Positions 34,376-43,048 of a stretch of 64,000 nt of DNA are shown here, in pieces. The notes beneath the pieces were generated by a model. That model saw only the letters and a list, made by a program, of their open reading frames with translations. It ran no database searches and was not told the DNA's origin. The stretch is taken from NCBI GenBank assembly GCA_041163745.1, contig JBEAQU010000058.1:12354-76353 (forward strand). Direction: 5' to 3'. Both the position numbers and the translations under genes were made by a program. Numbering within the stretch: the first letter of the stretch is position 1; every line of letters begins with the position of its first letter. The stretch is from UBA6168 sp041163745. GTDB taxonomy: Bacteria > Bacteroidota > Bacteroidia > Chitinophagales > Saprospiraceae.

Positions 34376-35830
34376 TCAATAAACCGTTTTAGTTTTCTTT
34401 TTACGCTTGGCAGCCGCGGGTTCATGCCGGCCGGGTTTGTGTTTCTTGCCGAAAGGTCTTGGGTGTCGGTGTGGTTGGTCGGCCTGTTTGGGCATGAACT
34501 TTTCGGGTTCCCCGATTTCGGGATAGGCGTTCGGATTGAGTCCGTTGCCGAAATGGAGGCGCAGGAGGGCTGCCAATAGCTGCCGGGGTTTGGATGCGGC
34601 GAGAATTTCCTGGGCCAGGGTATGGAATTCCTGGGGGATTTCTGCCTCCGCTGCGGCGAACACCTTCCGTTTCATGGCGTTACGCTTGACTTCGATCACG
34701 TCCTGTCCTGCCGGGAGCAATGCTTTCCGGATGGGGGTCTTGGTTTTTTCCATGACGAAGCGGATCTTCCGGAATTCCCCTGGTATCACGAAGGAGATGG
34801 CCTTTCCGGTTTTTCCGGCGCGGCCGGTCCGGCCGATGCGGTGGACATATGCCTCCGGGCTTTCGGGCATGTCGAAGTTGATGACGTGGGTCAGGTCGTT
34901 GATGTCGATGCCGCGGGCGGCGACATCCGTGGCGACCAGGATGGTGGAGTGGCCGTGTTTGAATTTGGCCAGGATCCGTTCCCGTTGCGTCTGGGTTACA
35001 TCGCCGTGCAGGGCCTCGACATCCAGTCCCATGGCGCTGAGTTTGGTGGCGAGCCGGTCCGAACCGGCACGGGTGCGGCAGAAGACCAGGGCGTAGAACT
35101 CGTCTTCGGTATCGATCAGTCGGCGGAGTGCACGCAGCTTGTCGCGTTCGTAAAGTTCGTAGTAGACCTGTTCCACGTTCACCGAGGATTCCTGGGTGGC
35201 GGCGACCTTGACCTCATCGAAATCGCCCATGAACTTGCGGGCCAGGCGGAGGATGGGGGCCGGCATGGTGGCGGAGAACAGCAGCATGCGGCGGGAGGCG
35301 GGGACGTGTCCGAGGATTTCCTCGATATCGTCCACAAAGCCCATGTTTAGCATTTCGTCCGCTTCGTCCAGCACGACGAAACGGACATCCTCGAGGCGCA
35401 GCGTCTTGCGGGTCAGGTGGTCGATGGCGCGGCCCGGCGTGGCGACGACGATATCGACACCTTGTTTGAGTTGCCGGAGCTGGGTATCCATCCCCTGGCC
35501 GCCGTAGACGGGCAGGATCCTGATGTCGCGGTTTCCTTTGAGGCTTTCCATTTCCTCCGCCACCTGGCCGGCGAGTTCGCGAGTCGGGGCGAGGATGATG
35601 GCCTGCACGCGGTGCAGGCCGGGTTGGATTCGTTCGATGATGGGCAATCCGAAGGCAGCGGTTTTGCCGGTACCCGTCTGTGCCTGGGCGATGATGTCCC
35701 TTTCTCCGGAGAGGAGCAGGGGGATGGTCTGTTGCTGGATAGGGGTGGGGTGTTCAAAGCCTTTCTTGTAAAGGGCTTCGAGGATATCGGCGGACAGGCC
35801 GAGTTCCCCGAATGTTGTCGTGGAATTCAT
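34376..35830 (-). CDS. DEAD-box RNA helicase (CsdA/DeaD-like)
   Basis: ATP-dependent RNA unwinding for ribosome assembly or mRNA turnover, often cold-induced. The 484-residue protein has all DEAD-box motifs: Q motif (FEHPTPIQQQTIP), AQTGTGKT (motif I), PTRELAGQ, VLDEADEML (motif II), SAT (III), then the second RecA domain with VATDVAARGID and HRIGRTGRAG (V/VI). A helical C-terminal extension and a basic Lys/Arg tail (about 440-484) should bind RNA. Its -7 box lies about 313 bp upstream, so the mRNA has a long leader, as seen for cold-shock helicases. It is transcribed alone. Confidence 0.95.
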   Translation of the reverse strand: MNSTTTFGELGLSADILEALYKKGFEHPTPIQQQTIPLLLSGERDIIAQAQTGTGKTAAFGLPIIERIQPGLHRVQAIILAPTRELAGQVAEEMESLKGNRDIRILPVYGGQGMDTQLRQLKQGVDIVVATPGRAIDHLTRKTLRLEDVRFVVLDEADEMLNMGFVDDIEEILGHVPASRRMLLFSATMPAPILRLARKFMGDFDEVKVAATQESSVNVEQVYYELYERDKLRALRRLIDTEDEFYALVFCRTRAGSDRLATKLSAMGLDVEALHGDVTQTQRERILAKFKHGHSTILVATDVAARGIDINDLTHVINFDMPESPEAYVHRIGRTGRAGKTGKAISFVIPGEFRKIRFVMEKTKTPIRKALLPAGQDVIEVKRNAMKRKVFAAAEAEIPQEFHTLAQEILAASKPRQLLAALLRLHFGNGLNPNAYPEIGEPEKFMPKQADQPHRHPRPFGKKHKPGRHEPAAAKRKKKTKTVY

Positions 35831-36142
35831 GCTGGATGGTAATTGCTGATGACAAACAGTCCAATCGGTTTAGAATGTATCAATCTGACAGGTGGAATAT
35901 CGCGCTGGGGCACTGGTGGCCAGGCGTTCAGGCGAGTAGTCAGGCGGATGGTACAGTCCTGGTGATCGTTCGGCAGCCAATTTACTCGCAATTCGATGTT
36001 GCCTTCCGGCATTTCTCCTATTCAAACCCCGTCTAAACCTGTTCAAACGGTTCGGGTGAGGAAACCCTGGGACCGCGGCGGCATGCCGTTGAAAATGTCG
36101 GCCGACTGCCGACATGGTCCGGTTCCTTTAACCAAATCGCTG
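35831..36142 (-). promoter_or_regulatory. Long 5' leader of the DEAD-box helicase gene
   Basis: About 305 nt between the predicted transcription start (near 36136) and the start codon, unusually long compared with other genes here. No family of structured RNA was recognised. Leaders of this kind often control cold-induced helicase translation, which is inference here. Confidence 0.35.
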
Positions 36143-36150
36143 CAAAGTTA
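36143..36150 (-). promoter_or_regulatory. Bacteroidota-type -7 box for the helicase (TAACTTTG)
   Basis: Exact TAnnTTTG match on the minus strand. No good TTTG at the expected -33 position. Confidence 0.5.
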
Positions 36151-36301
36151 GTTTCCTGGCGCCAATTTTATATCATCCGCAGGGAAGGGCTTGACATTTA
36201 TTCGCCCGGCGCAACGGAAAGGCCGGGCGGAGTCTGCCTCCGGGCCTTCGTGATTTCCGGCCGGAGCCAAAGGATTTGTTGCCGTAACGGATACCTTTCC
36301 T

Positions 36302-36309
36302 TATCTTTG
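36302..36309 (+). promoter_or_regulatory. Bacteroidota-type -7 box for the metal-efflux operon (TATCTTTG)
   Basis: Exact TAnnTTTG match only 4 bp before the ATG at 36314, so the transcript would be leaderless or nearly so. A TTTG at 36275-36278 is 23 bp upstream, slightly too far for the usual -33 box. Confidence 0.55.
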
Positions 36310-36313
36310 TTCT

Positions 36314-36706
36314 ATGCGAAGGTTGGTTGCCAGATTATTGTTACTTGTCATCCTATGGGGGGCTTGCCTCCCGATGGAGGCGAAGGAATTCATCGGTTCC
36401 TTGCCTGTGCTGGCCTCGCATTACCAGTATCACCTCCGTCTGCACCCCTCCTTGTCCGTTCAGGACTTTCTGCAGCTCCATTACGGAGACCGTTTCCAGG
36501 ACCACCAGGGAGAGCACGACCATTCCCGCCTGCCGTTGAAGCATGATTGCCGGATGCATCATGTGCTCATCCATCCGGCGGTGGTGCCGGAACAAAATCT
36601 TCCCGGTTGGTCGTTCGACCTTTTTCCCGTCGCCATCCACTCGGCGGCACCTCTTTCCGTACCATTCCAATTCTCCGGCTGTATCTGGCAGCCTCCCCGG
36701 CGCTGA
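36314..36706 (+). CDS. His-rich secreted protein at the head of the metal-efflux operon
   Basis: A 130-residue protein with a signal peptide (MRRLVARLLLLVILWG, cleavage near MEA). The mature chain is rich in histidine: HYQYHLRLH, then DHQGEHDH, LPLKHD, CRMHHVLIH, and ends in IWQPPRR. From memory, short secreted proteins ending in IWQPP-like sequence precede CusA/CzcA genes in many Bacteroidota. Periplasmic binding of the exported metal is a reasonable inference, not shown. It starts the operon directly after the -7 box and is followed 134 bp later by the RND pump gene. Confidence 0.7.
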   Translation: MRRLVARLLLLVILWGACLPMEAKEFIGSLPVLASHYQYHLRLHPSLSVQDFLQLHYGDRFQDHQGEHDHSRLPLKHDCRMHHVLIHPAVVPEQNLPGWSFDLFPVAIHSAAPLSVPFQFSGCIWQPPRR

Positions 36707-36840
36707 CACCTCCTGTTGCGTCCCAGGCGGTGTCCGTCTGTAAAAACAGTAATCGGTGAACGGTGGCATCTGTGCAGGCATGGGTGATGTCTGTTCCGAC
36801 CGATGCCATTCTTCCCTTTCATACAAGCATGTTCCCTGTC

Positions 36841-39800
36841 ATGTTGGAAAAGATAATCCTTTATTCCATTCGTCAAAAGTTCATGGTGTCATTGGGTACC
36901 ACCGCACTCATCATCTGGGGGGTATGGTCCTTCACCCGTCTGAACATCGACGCCATTCCCGACATCACCAACAACCAGGCCCAGGTGCTGACGGTGTGTC
37001 CGACCCTGGCCACCCAGGAAGTGGAGCAGTTCGTCACGTATCCGATCGAGCGGGCGGTCCGATCCATTCCCGGGGTCGTGGAGTTGCGGAGCATCAGCCG
37101 GTTCGGGCTGAGCGTCGTCACGGTCGTTTTCGAGGAGGAGATGGACAAGTTTCTTGTCAGGCAGTTGTTGAATGAGAAGCTCAAGGAAGCCGGCGAGCAG
37201 ATACCACCGGGATTCGGAACGCCCGAATTGGCACCGATATCCACCGGGCTGGGTGAAATCCTGCACTATCGCATAGAGCCGGCGCCGGGATACGAGGACC
37301 GTTACACGGCCATGGAACTACGGACCATCCAGGACTGGATCGTGCGCCGGCAGCTGGCCGGCACGCCCGGGGTGGTGGAGGTCAATTCCTTCGGTGGTTA
37401 CCTCCAGCAATACGAGGTGGCCCTGTCTCCCGACCGGCTCCATTCCATGGGGATGGATATCGGGGAGGTGTTCTTCGCCCTGGAGAACGCCAACCAGAAC
37501 ACCGGTGGAGCCTATATCGAAAAGAACAGCGATGCCTATTTCATCCGGACGGAAGGGTTGGCCACCTCCATGGATGACATCCGGCATATTGTTGTCCGGA
37601 CGGTCGGAGGTCGCCCGGTCCTGATCGGGGATGTCGCGGAGGTGAGGCTGGGCAGCGCCCTTCGTTACGGCGCGGTCAGTCACAACGGGAAAGGGGAGAT
37701 TGTCCTGGGCATTGTCATGATGCTCAAGGGGGAGAATGCGGCCCGCGTCATTGCCAATGTGAAGGAGCGGCTGGCCCAGATCGAACCTTCCTTACCGGAA
37801 GGGATCCGGATCACGACCTTCCTGGATCGGGAGAAGTTGGTCGACCGTACGATTCGCACGGTACGCAACAACCTGCTGGAGGGAGCGCTGATTGTGATCT
37901 TCATCCTGGTGCTCCTGGTAGGCAACCTACGTGCCGGGCTGGTCATCGCATCCGTGATTCCCTTGTCCATGTTGTTCGCCATCGGCATGATGAATCTGTT
38001 CGGAGTCAGTGCCAACCTGATGTCGCTGGGTGCCGTGGATTTCGGTTTGGTGGTGGACGGGGCTGTCATCATCGTGGAAGCGACCCTTCATTTCCTGCAT
38101 GTCCGGCTTTATCGGCAACCCTACGACCGGGAAAGCGGGCCTCCCCCGACTCTCCGCTTGTCCAAAGCGGAAATGGATCGGTCGGTCGGGGAAGCGGCGT
38201 CCCAGATCATGCGGTCCAGCGTGTTCGGCGTCATCATCATTTTGGTGGTGTACCTGCCGATATTGTCCTTGTCCGGTGTGGAGGGAAAAATGTTCAAGCC
38301 GATGGCCCAGACAGTCAGTTTCGCCCTGGTCGGTGCGCTGATCCTGTCGATGACGTACGTGCCGGCCCTGAGTGCGGCGTTGCTGGGTCGGAATCTTCGG
38401 GCTACGGCAGGGCTTTCCGACCGGATCATCCGGTTTGTCCAACGCCTGTATCTTCCGACGCTGCATTTCGCGCTGCGCAACAAGCTGGCGGTCCTGCTGC
38501 TGTCGGGTTCCTTGCTTGGCTATTCGATATTTTCCTTCCTGCGGATGGGGGGTGAGTTCATTCCCACCCTGGACGAAGGGGATATCATGATGCACGGGTT
38601 CTGCCGGCCCGGTACGTCTCTGTCACAAACCATCGAAAGCCACCGCCTCGTCCAGCAACTGATCATGGAACACTTCCCCGACGAGGTCGAGCAGGTCATT
38701 TCTAAGATCGGGACGGCGGAGATTCCGACCGACCCCATGGCACCGGAGACGGCGGACAATATCATTCTGTTGAAGCCGAAGGAACAATGGACGAAAGCGC
38801 GGACAAAGGAGGAGCTGGTATCCCTCCTGGAGGAGAAGGTTTACGACATCCCCGGCATGGCGTTCGAATTCACGCAGCCGATCAAGATGCGGTTCGACGA
38901 GATGATGACCGGGGTCCGGAGCGATGTGGCCGTCAAGGTGTTCGGAGACAACCTCGACAGCCTGGTCGCCAGCGGCCAGCGGGTGGAGCGGCTGCTGCGG
39001 GACGTCTCCGGTCTGGTGGACATCAAGGTGGAGCAGGTGGAGGGTTTGCCGCAGATTTCCATCCGGTACGACTACGGCAAGATTGCGCGGCACGGGCTGC
39101 ATGTCCGGGATGTGAACCAGGTTGTCCGGACGGCATTTGCCGGAGAGGTGGCCGGGGCGGTGTTCCAGGACGAGCGGCGCTTCGACCTGGTGGTTCGGCT
39201 GGATGCGGCATACAGAAACGACATCGGGCATGTCCGGCGGTTGCCGGTCCGAACGGCCGCCGGGGTGTTGGTTCCTTTGGAGGAACTGGCGACGGTGGCG
39301 TTTGTCACCGGTGCGGCACAGATCAGTCGGGATGACGGCCGGCGCAGGATCGTCGTGAGTGCGAACGTCCGGGGGCGCGATGTGGAAAGTGTCATCGACG
39401 AGATACGGGTGGCCATGGAACGGGGCTTGCGGCTGCCGGCCGGCTATTATTATGTTTTCGGTGGCCAGTTCGAGAACCTGCAGGCGGCGAAGGCCCGGCT
39501 GTCGGTGGCGGTGCCGGCGGCGTTGTTGCTGATATTCCTGCTGTTGTACATCAGTTTCCAGTCGCTGGAGGAGAGTCTCCTGATTTTTACGGCGATACCG
39601 ATGGCGGCGATCGGCGGCGTCTTCGCACTGATGTGGCGGGAGATGCCGTTCAGCATTTCGGCCGGGGTGGGCTTCATCGCACTGTTCGGCGTGGCGGTGC
39701 TCAACGGAATCGTATTGATATCCTATTTCAACGAATTGGAACGATCCGGGGCGGATAATCTGCAAGAGCGGATTGTGCGGGGAGCGCTCACGCGGTTGCG

Positions 39801-40032
39801 GCCGGTGCTGATGACGGCGGCGGTGGCATCGTTGGGATTCCTCCCGATGGCCATCTCGCAGGGAGCCGGTGCGGAGGTGCAGCGTCCGCTGGCCACGGTG
39901 GTCATCGGTGGGCTGGTCACGTCCACTTTGCTGACCTTGGTGGTGTTGCCGGTGCTGTATGCCCTGGTATTTGACAAAAGAAAAAGAACGCCCTTTGTGT
40001 CATCTGCGGAACCAGATGGCGGACATTCCTAA
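36841..40032 (+). CDS. Heavy-metal efflux RND pump, inner-membrane subunit (CzcA/CusA family)
   Basis: Proton-driven export of divalent or monovalent metal ions across the envelope, with the TolC-like channel and HlyD-like adaptor encoded next. From the ATG at 36841 the protein has 1063 residues, standard for HME-RND pumps, with twelve membrane segments in two sets and large periplasmic loops. The segment DFGLVVDGAVIIVE (from D400) carries the acidic proton-relay residues and resembles the Co/Zn/Cd (CzcA) class more than the Cu/Ag (CusA) class. The usual asparagine after VE is replaced by alanine. The open frame starts earlier (36763), but the classical N-terminus MLEKIILYSIRQK begins at 36841. 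Confidence 0.9.
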   Translation: MLEKIILYSIRQKFMVSLGTTALIIWGVWSFTRLNIDAIPDITNNQAQVLTVCPTLATQEVEQFVTYPIERAVRSIPGVVELRSISRFGLSVVTVVFEEEMDKFLVRQLLNEKLKEAGEQIPPGFGTPELAPISTGLGEILHYRIEPAPGYEDRYTAMELRTIQDWIVRRQLAGTPGVVEVNSFGGYLQQYEVALSPDRLHSMGMDIGEVFFALENANQNTGGAYIEKNSDAYFIRTEGLATSMDDIRHIVVRTVGGRPVLIGDVAEVRLGSALRYGAVSHNGKGEIVLGIVMMLKGENAARVIANVKERLAQIEPSLPEGIRITTFLDREKLVDRTIRTVRNNLLEGALIVIFILVLLVGNLRAGLVIASVIPLSMLFAIGMMNLFGVSANLMSLGAVDFGLVVDGAVIIVEATLHFLHVRLYRQPYDRESGPPPTLRLSKAEMDRSVGEAASQIMRSSVFGVIIILVVYLPILSLSGVEGKMFKPMAQTVSFALVGALILSMTYVPALSAALLGRNLRATAGLSDRIIRFVQRLYLPTLHFALRNKLAVLLLSGSLLGYSIFSFLRMGGEFIPTLDEGDIMMHGFCRPGTSLSQTIESHRLVQQLIMEHFPDEVEQVISKIGTAEIPTDPMAPETADNIILLKPKEQWTKARTKEELVSLLEEKVYDIPGMAFEFTQPIKMRFDEMMTGVRSDVAVKVFGDNLDSLVASGQRVERLLRDVSGLVDIKVEQVEGLPQISIRYDYGKIARHGLHVRDVNQVVRTAFAGEVAGAVFQDERRFDLVVRLDAAYRNDIGHVRRLPVRTAAGVLVPLEELATVAFVTGAAQISRDDGRRRIVVSANVRGRDVESVIDEIRVAMERGLRLPAGYYYVFGGQFENLQAAKARLSVAVPAALLLIFLLLYISFQSLEESLLIFTAIPMAAIGGVFALMWREMPFSISAGVGFIALFGVAVLNGIVLISYFNELERSGADNLQERIVRGALTRLRPVLMTAAVASLGFLPMAISQGAGAEVQRPLATVVIGGLVTSTLLTLVVLPVLYALVFDKRKRTPFVSSAEPDGGHS

Positions 40033-40043
40033 ATCGATTGGAA

Positions 40044-41237
40044 ATGAGATACGCATTCATTTTATTGTTCATGTTGGTGGGAGTGGGCGGCATGCGGGCC
40101 CAACTGCGGCTGACCGAGCAGGAGGCGGTACAGCTGGCGTTGCGCCACCATCCCGCCATGGCGGTGGCCGGTCTGGAAGTCAGGCGGCAGGACATTCTGC
40201 GGAAAGCCCCTGTGCCGTGGTCGCAGGCCCAGGTCTTCCACAATGTGGCGGCCGACCCGGACCTCGGGTTGTTCGGAACCAGCAGTCTGGGGATTCAACA
40301 ATCCTTTCCTTCGCTGCGGTCGGCACGTGCCCTGCGCGACCTGTACGGCCGGCTGCGGGAGCAGGCCCTGGCGCAGGAGGCCATGACGGCACAGGATATC
40401 ACCCGACAAGTCCGGGAAATTTTTCATCACCTGAGTTACCTGGAGGGGAAACTGGCCCTGTACCAACGCCTGGACAGTCTGTACCTTCGATTGGGGGCGG
40501 GGGCGGAGGCCCGCTACCGGGCGGGAGACATCTCCACGGCGGAAAAGCTGGCCCTTGCCGACAAATCGACCCGGATGGGATTGAACGTACGGACCATCCG
40601 GCATGAAATCGAATTCGACCGGGTGGTCCTGCAACAGTTGCTGGGGCTGGACGAAGCCGTGGAGCCGGTGGTAAAACCCTTGTACGAGGGTGGTTTTTCT
40701 TCAACGGACAGCACCTTGTTACGGACCGCTGCGCGGGCCCGGTACAGCGAGGCGGCCGTGTCCGTGGCAAAGTCCCAAGGCGATCTGGTGGCGGCGGAAT
40801 CCGCTCCGACGTTCACGGTCGGCGTATTCGGGCAGTACCTGGCGAACGGGGCTTTTTACCCTGGCTGGCAACTGGGCATGAACATCCCGCTGGTCCGGAA
40901 AGCACTGTCGGTCCAACAGGAAGCCGCCCGCACGGACCTTGCCCGGTCGCAAGCCGCCTACCGGCAGGTATTGCTCGAGCAGCAAACGGCCTGGGGCCAT
41001 CTCCTGCACGAGCAGGAAAAATACCAGTTGATGCTCGATTACTACACCCGCGAAGGGAAACAGCTTGCAGCCGTCCTGATTCGGGAAGGGGAGGCCAATT
41101 ACCTGGGCGGGGAAATAAGCTTCAGTGATTTCATCCTGTTGCAGGAACAGGCCGCCGCCATCGAGACCGGCCACCTGGAGGACCTCCTGGGTCTGAACCA
41201 GACCATCATTGCCATGGAGGCCCTGACGGGCCGGTAG
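40044..41237 (+). CDS. TolC-family outer-membrane channel of the metal-efflux system
   Basis: A 397-residue protein with a signal peptide (MRYAFILLFMLVGVGGMRAQ). The body is mainly long alpha-helices with two repeats of the outer-membrane efflux fold (EAVQLALRHHPAM at about 26; second repeat near 218, RARYSEAAVSVAKSQGDL). It should form the trimeric outer-membrane exit for the RND pump. The ATG at 40044 follows the pump gene by 11 bp; a TTG at 40038 is in frame but less likely. Its stop codon lies inside the target duplication of the mobile element that follows. Confidence 0.85.
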   Translation: MRYAFILLFMLVGVGGMRAQLRLTEQEAVQLALRHHPAMAVAGLEVRRQDILRKAPVPWSQAQVFHNVAADPDLGLFGTSSLGIQQSFPSLRSARALRDLYGRLREQALAQEAMTAQDITRQVREIFHHLSYLEGKLALYQRLDSLYLRLGAGAEARYRAGDISTAEKLALADKSTRMGLNVRTIRHEIEFDRVVLQQLLGLDEAVEPVVKPLYEGGFSSTDSTLLRTAARARYSEAAVSVAKSQGDLVAAESAPTFTVGVFGQYLANGAFYPGWQLGMNIPLVRKALSVQQEAARTDLARSQAAYRQVLLEQQTAWGHLLHEQEKYQLMLDYYTREGKQLAAVLIREGEANYLGGEISFSDFILLQEQAAAIETGHLEDLLGLNQTIIAMEALTGR

Positions 41238-41241
41238 GTAG

Positions 41242-41591
41242 GGGACGCAAACCAAATTGTCGGTTCGGCATTGATTTGAGTTGATGCGCCATGTCGCCAC
41301 CGAAGCGGTGAGGAAATGGCAGATTCGTTGGAAGAGGATTTCTTTCCACTTAGCGGGAAAGCTGGTATGCGAATTTTTGGAATCAGGCTGATGACAGTGA
41401 TTTTTTCTTTTTTTTTGACAGCAAGCGGACGGGGTATTTCACCGCCTGATTAATAATGGAATTTTGCTCCCCGCTTCGCGGAGAGGGGCATGCGGCGCAG
41501 GTCACGGGTGTGGAAGAGCGGGAGGGGATTCTCGTTCGAGGGAAAAGCTGGTCTCCCAAGCATTTGTGGTCCGACAATTCGGTTTACGCCC
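41242..41591 (+). mobile_element. MITE-like element, copy A (350 bp)
   Basis: Non-coding element with inverted ends. The left end (from 41242) reads GGGACGCAAACCAAATTGTC, the family consensus with one extra A; the right end inverts to GGGCGTAAACCGAATTGTCG. The flanks are GTAGGTAG (41234-41241) and GTAGGCAG (41592-41599), a target duplication of 8 bp with one later change. It contains the left and right arms of the family plus a middle cassette of about 125 bp with T-tracts and a CGCGG-type hairpin. It sits 4 bp after the TolC stop and separates that gene from the adaptor gene. Confidence 0.8.
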
Positions 41592-41726
41592 GTAGGCAGG
41601 TCGGCCGCCCGCTGCGGCACCGCTGCCGCAGCCAGGTCCGCAGAACGGCTTTTTTTTCATTCACATCGGTGGCGGCCGGTGGCCGGAATCCGGCCGCCAG
41701 CCGCCGCCAACAGTCAATATTTCATC

Positions 41727-42905
41727 ATGAGACTTTTGTTTTACATTGTAGCGGCCTTCCTTTTGACCGCTTGTGGGGAGGATGTGCCGCCGGCTGCCCA
41801 CACGGAACCGGAGGCCGGCCATTCCCCGGATGCGGAAGACGGACTCATACACCTGCGGCCGGAGCAGGTGGCGCAAGCGGGCCTGGGTTACGGCGGCTTT
41901 CGGGAGAATGGCCAGCAAGAATCATTACCGGTGACGGCCCGGCTGGTCCTTCATCCGGAAGACCGCTTCCTTGTGTCCGCCTACACGGAAGGTGTGGTCA
42001 GTAAATTGTCGGTTTCCCGGAACGCCAGGGTCTCCAAAGGCCAGGTGCTGGCTTCCATACGCATGCCGGAATTGCTCGATTGGCAGCAGGAGCTGCTGGC
42101 GGTCCGTAGCCAGCTGGTGTTCCTCCGGGAAACGTGGGAACGATATCGTTCCCTGCAGGCGGCGGATGCCACCGCCGTCAAACACCTGCAGGCGGCGGAA
42201 GCGGACCTGCGGACGGCGGAAGCAAGGGAAGCGGCCTTGGCTGCCAAGCTGAAGGCATATCGGGTCGATCCGTCGGGTGTCCGGCCGACGGCATTGACAA
42301 GCCAGCTGGACTTGCTCGCTCCCGTCAGTGGCACCGTACTGGCGGTCCATGCCAGCGAGGGGGCCGCCGTACAACCGGGAACCCCGCTATGTGAAGTGGC
42401 GGACATGCAGCGGCTGCATGCCGACCTGGCGATCTTCGAAAAGGACCTGCTGCATGTCCGGCCGGGACAGTCGGTTCTCCTCTCCTTTCCAGCCGCTCCG
42501 GACCAGGCATATGCCGCCACCATCCAGAGTGTCGACAAAACCCTGGATCCCGCCAACGGCATCTTGTCCGCACACGCCCGCTTCGATGACATAGGCTGGC
42601 TGTCCGCAGCGCCGTTCGTGGCCGGGGCTTTCATGGACGGCCAGCTTCTTACCGGGGGGGCTCCTCCGCATTCGCTGCCCGTCGCGGCCGTCGTGCGGGA
42701 AGGGGGCGACCATTTCATCTTCCTTCGGGCAAAGGAGGATGCCTCCGGTACCTATTTCAGAAAAGTGGCGGTATCGCCCGGCCAGGAAAAGGACGGTCGC
42801 ATCGCGGTGCGGCTGCCCGACGATGTGGCCGTCTCCGGCAACATCGTCCTGCGCGGGGCCTATTATGTATCCGCCGCCGGTTCCGACATCGAACTGGAGG
42901 AATAG
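41727..42905 (+). CDS. HlyD-family efflux adaptor lipoprotein
   Basis: Periplasmic adaptor that links the RND pump to the TolC-like channel. A 392-residue lipoprotein with lipobox LLTAC (Cys16). The sequence shows a lipoyl-like half (VVSKLSVSRNARVSKGQVLASI), a coiled-coil hairpin (about 125-190), the second lipoyl half (LLAPVSGTVLAVHASEGAAVQPG) and beta-barrel/membrane-proximal parts up to the end. The ATG at 41727 is chosen; the longer frame from 41490 runs through the mobile element and is not a gene. In related operons the adaptor follows the channel directly, so the element was inserted into a normal operon. Confidence 0.9.
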   Translation: MRLLFYIVAAFLLTACGEDVPPAAHTEPEAGHSPDAEDGLIHLRPEQVAQAGLGYGGFRENGQQESLPVTARLVLHPEDRFLVSAYTEGVVSKLSVSRNARVSKGQVLASIRMPELLDWQQELLAVRSQLVFLRETWERYRSLQAADATAVKHLQAAEADLRTAEAREAALAAKLKAYRVDPSGVRPTALTSQLDLLAPVSGTVLAVHASEGAAVQPGTPLCEVADMQRLHADLAIFEKDLLHVRPGQSVLLSFPAAPDQAYAATIQSVDKTLDPANGILSAHARFDDIGWLSAAPFVAGAFMDGQLLTGGAPPHSLPVAAVVREGGDHFIFLRAKEDASGTYFRKVAVSPGQEKDGRIAVRLPDDVAVSGNIVLRGAYYVSAAGSDIELEE

Positions 42906-42971
42906 TCGGCACTGTCATACCCCTGCCAAGCGCCCGGCATCGGCTGCCCACATGTGGCCGAATCGACAGGA

Positions 42972-42987
42972 CGTGACTTACATCACA
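42972..42987 (+). promoter_or_regulatory. Crp/Fnr-like operator upstream of the porin-led sulfur operon
   Basis: CGTGA-CTTACA-TCACA matches TGTGA-N6-TCACA at 9 of 10 positions. Its centre (42979.5) is 29.5 bp upstream of the -7-like box at 43009, about -42 from the expected transcription start, the position of a class II activator site. Confidence 0.55.
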
Positions 42988-43008
42988 ATCAGGTTCCTCC
43001 GCATGTCG

Positions 43009-43016
43009 GATATTTG
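43009..43016 (+). promoter_or_regulatory. -7-like box of the porin-led operon (GATATTTG)
   Basis: One mismatch from TAnnTTTG, as expected of a promoter that needs an activator. No TTTG -33 box; the Crp-like site occupies that region. Confidence 0.45.
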
Positions 43017-43048
43017 TAGTTGTGATGATACTCCGCTCCACCATTTTC

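Noticed and set aside
41490..41726. N-terminal extension of the HlyD-like adaptor through the mobile element
   Set aside because: The extension is element sequence; the lipoprotein signal starts at 41727.
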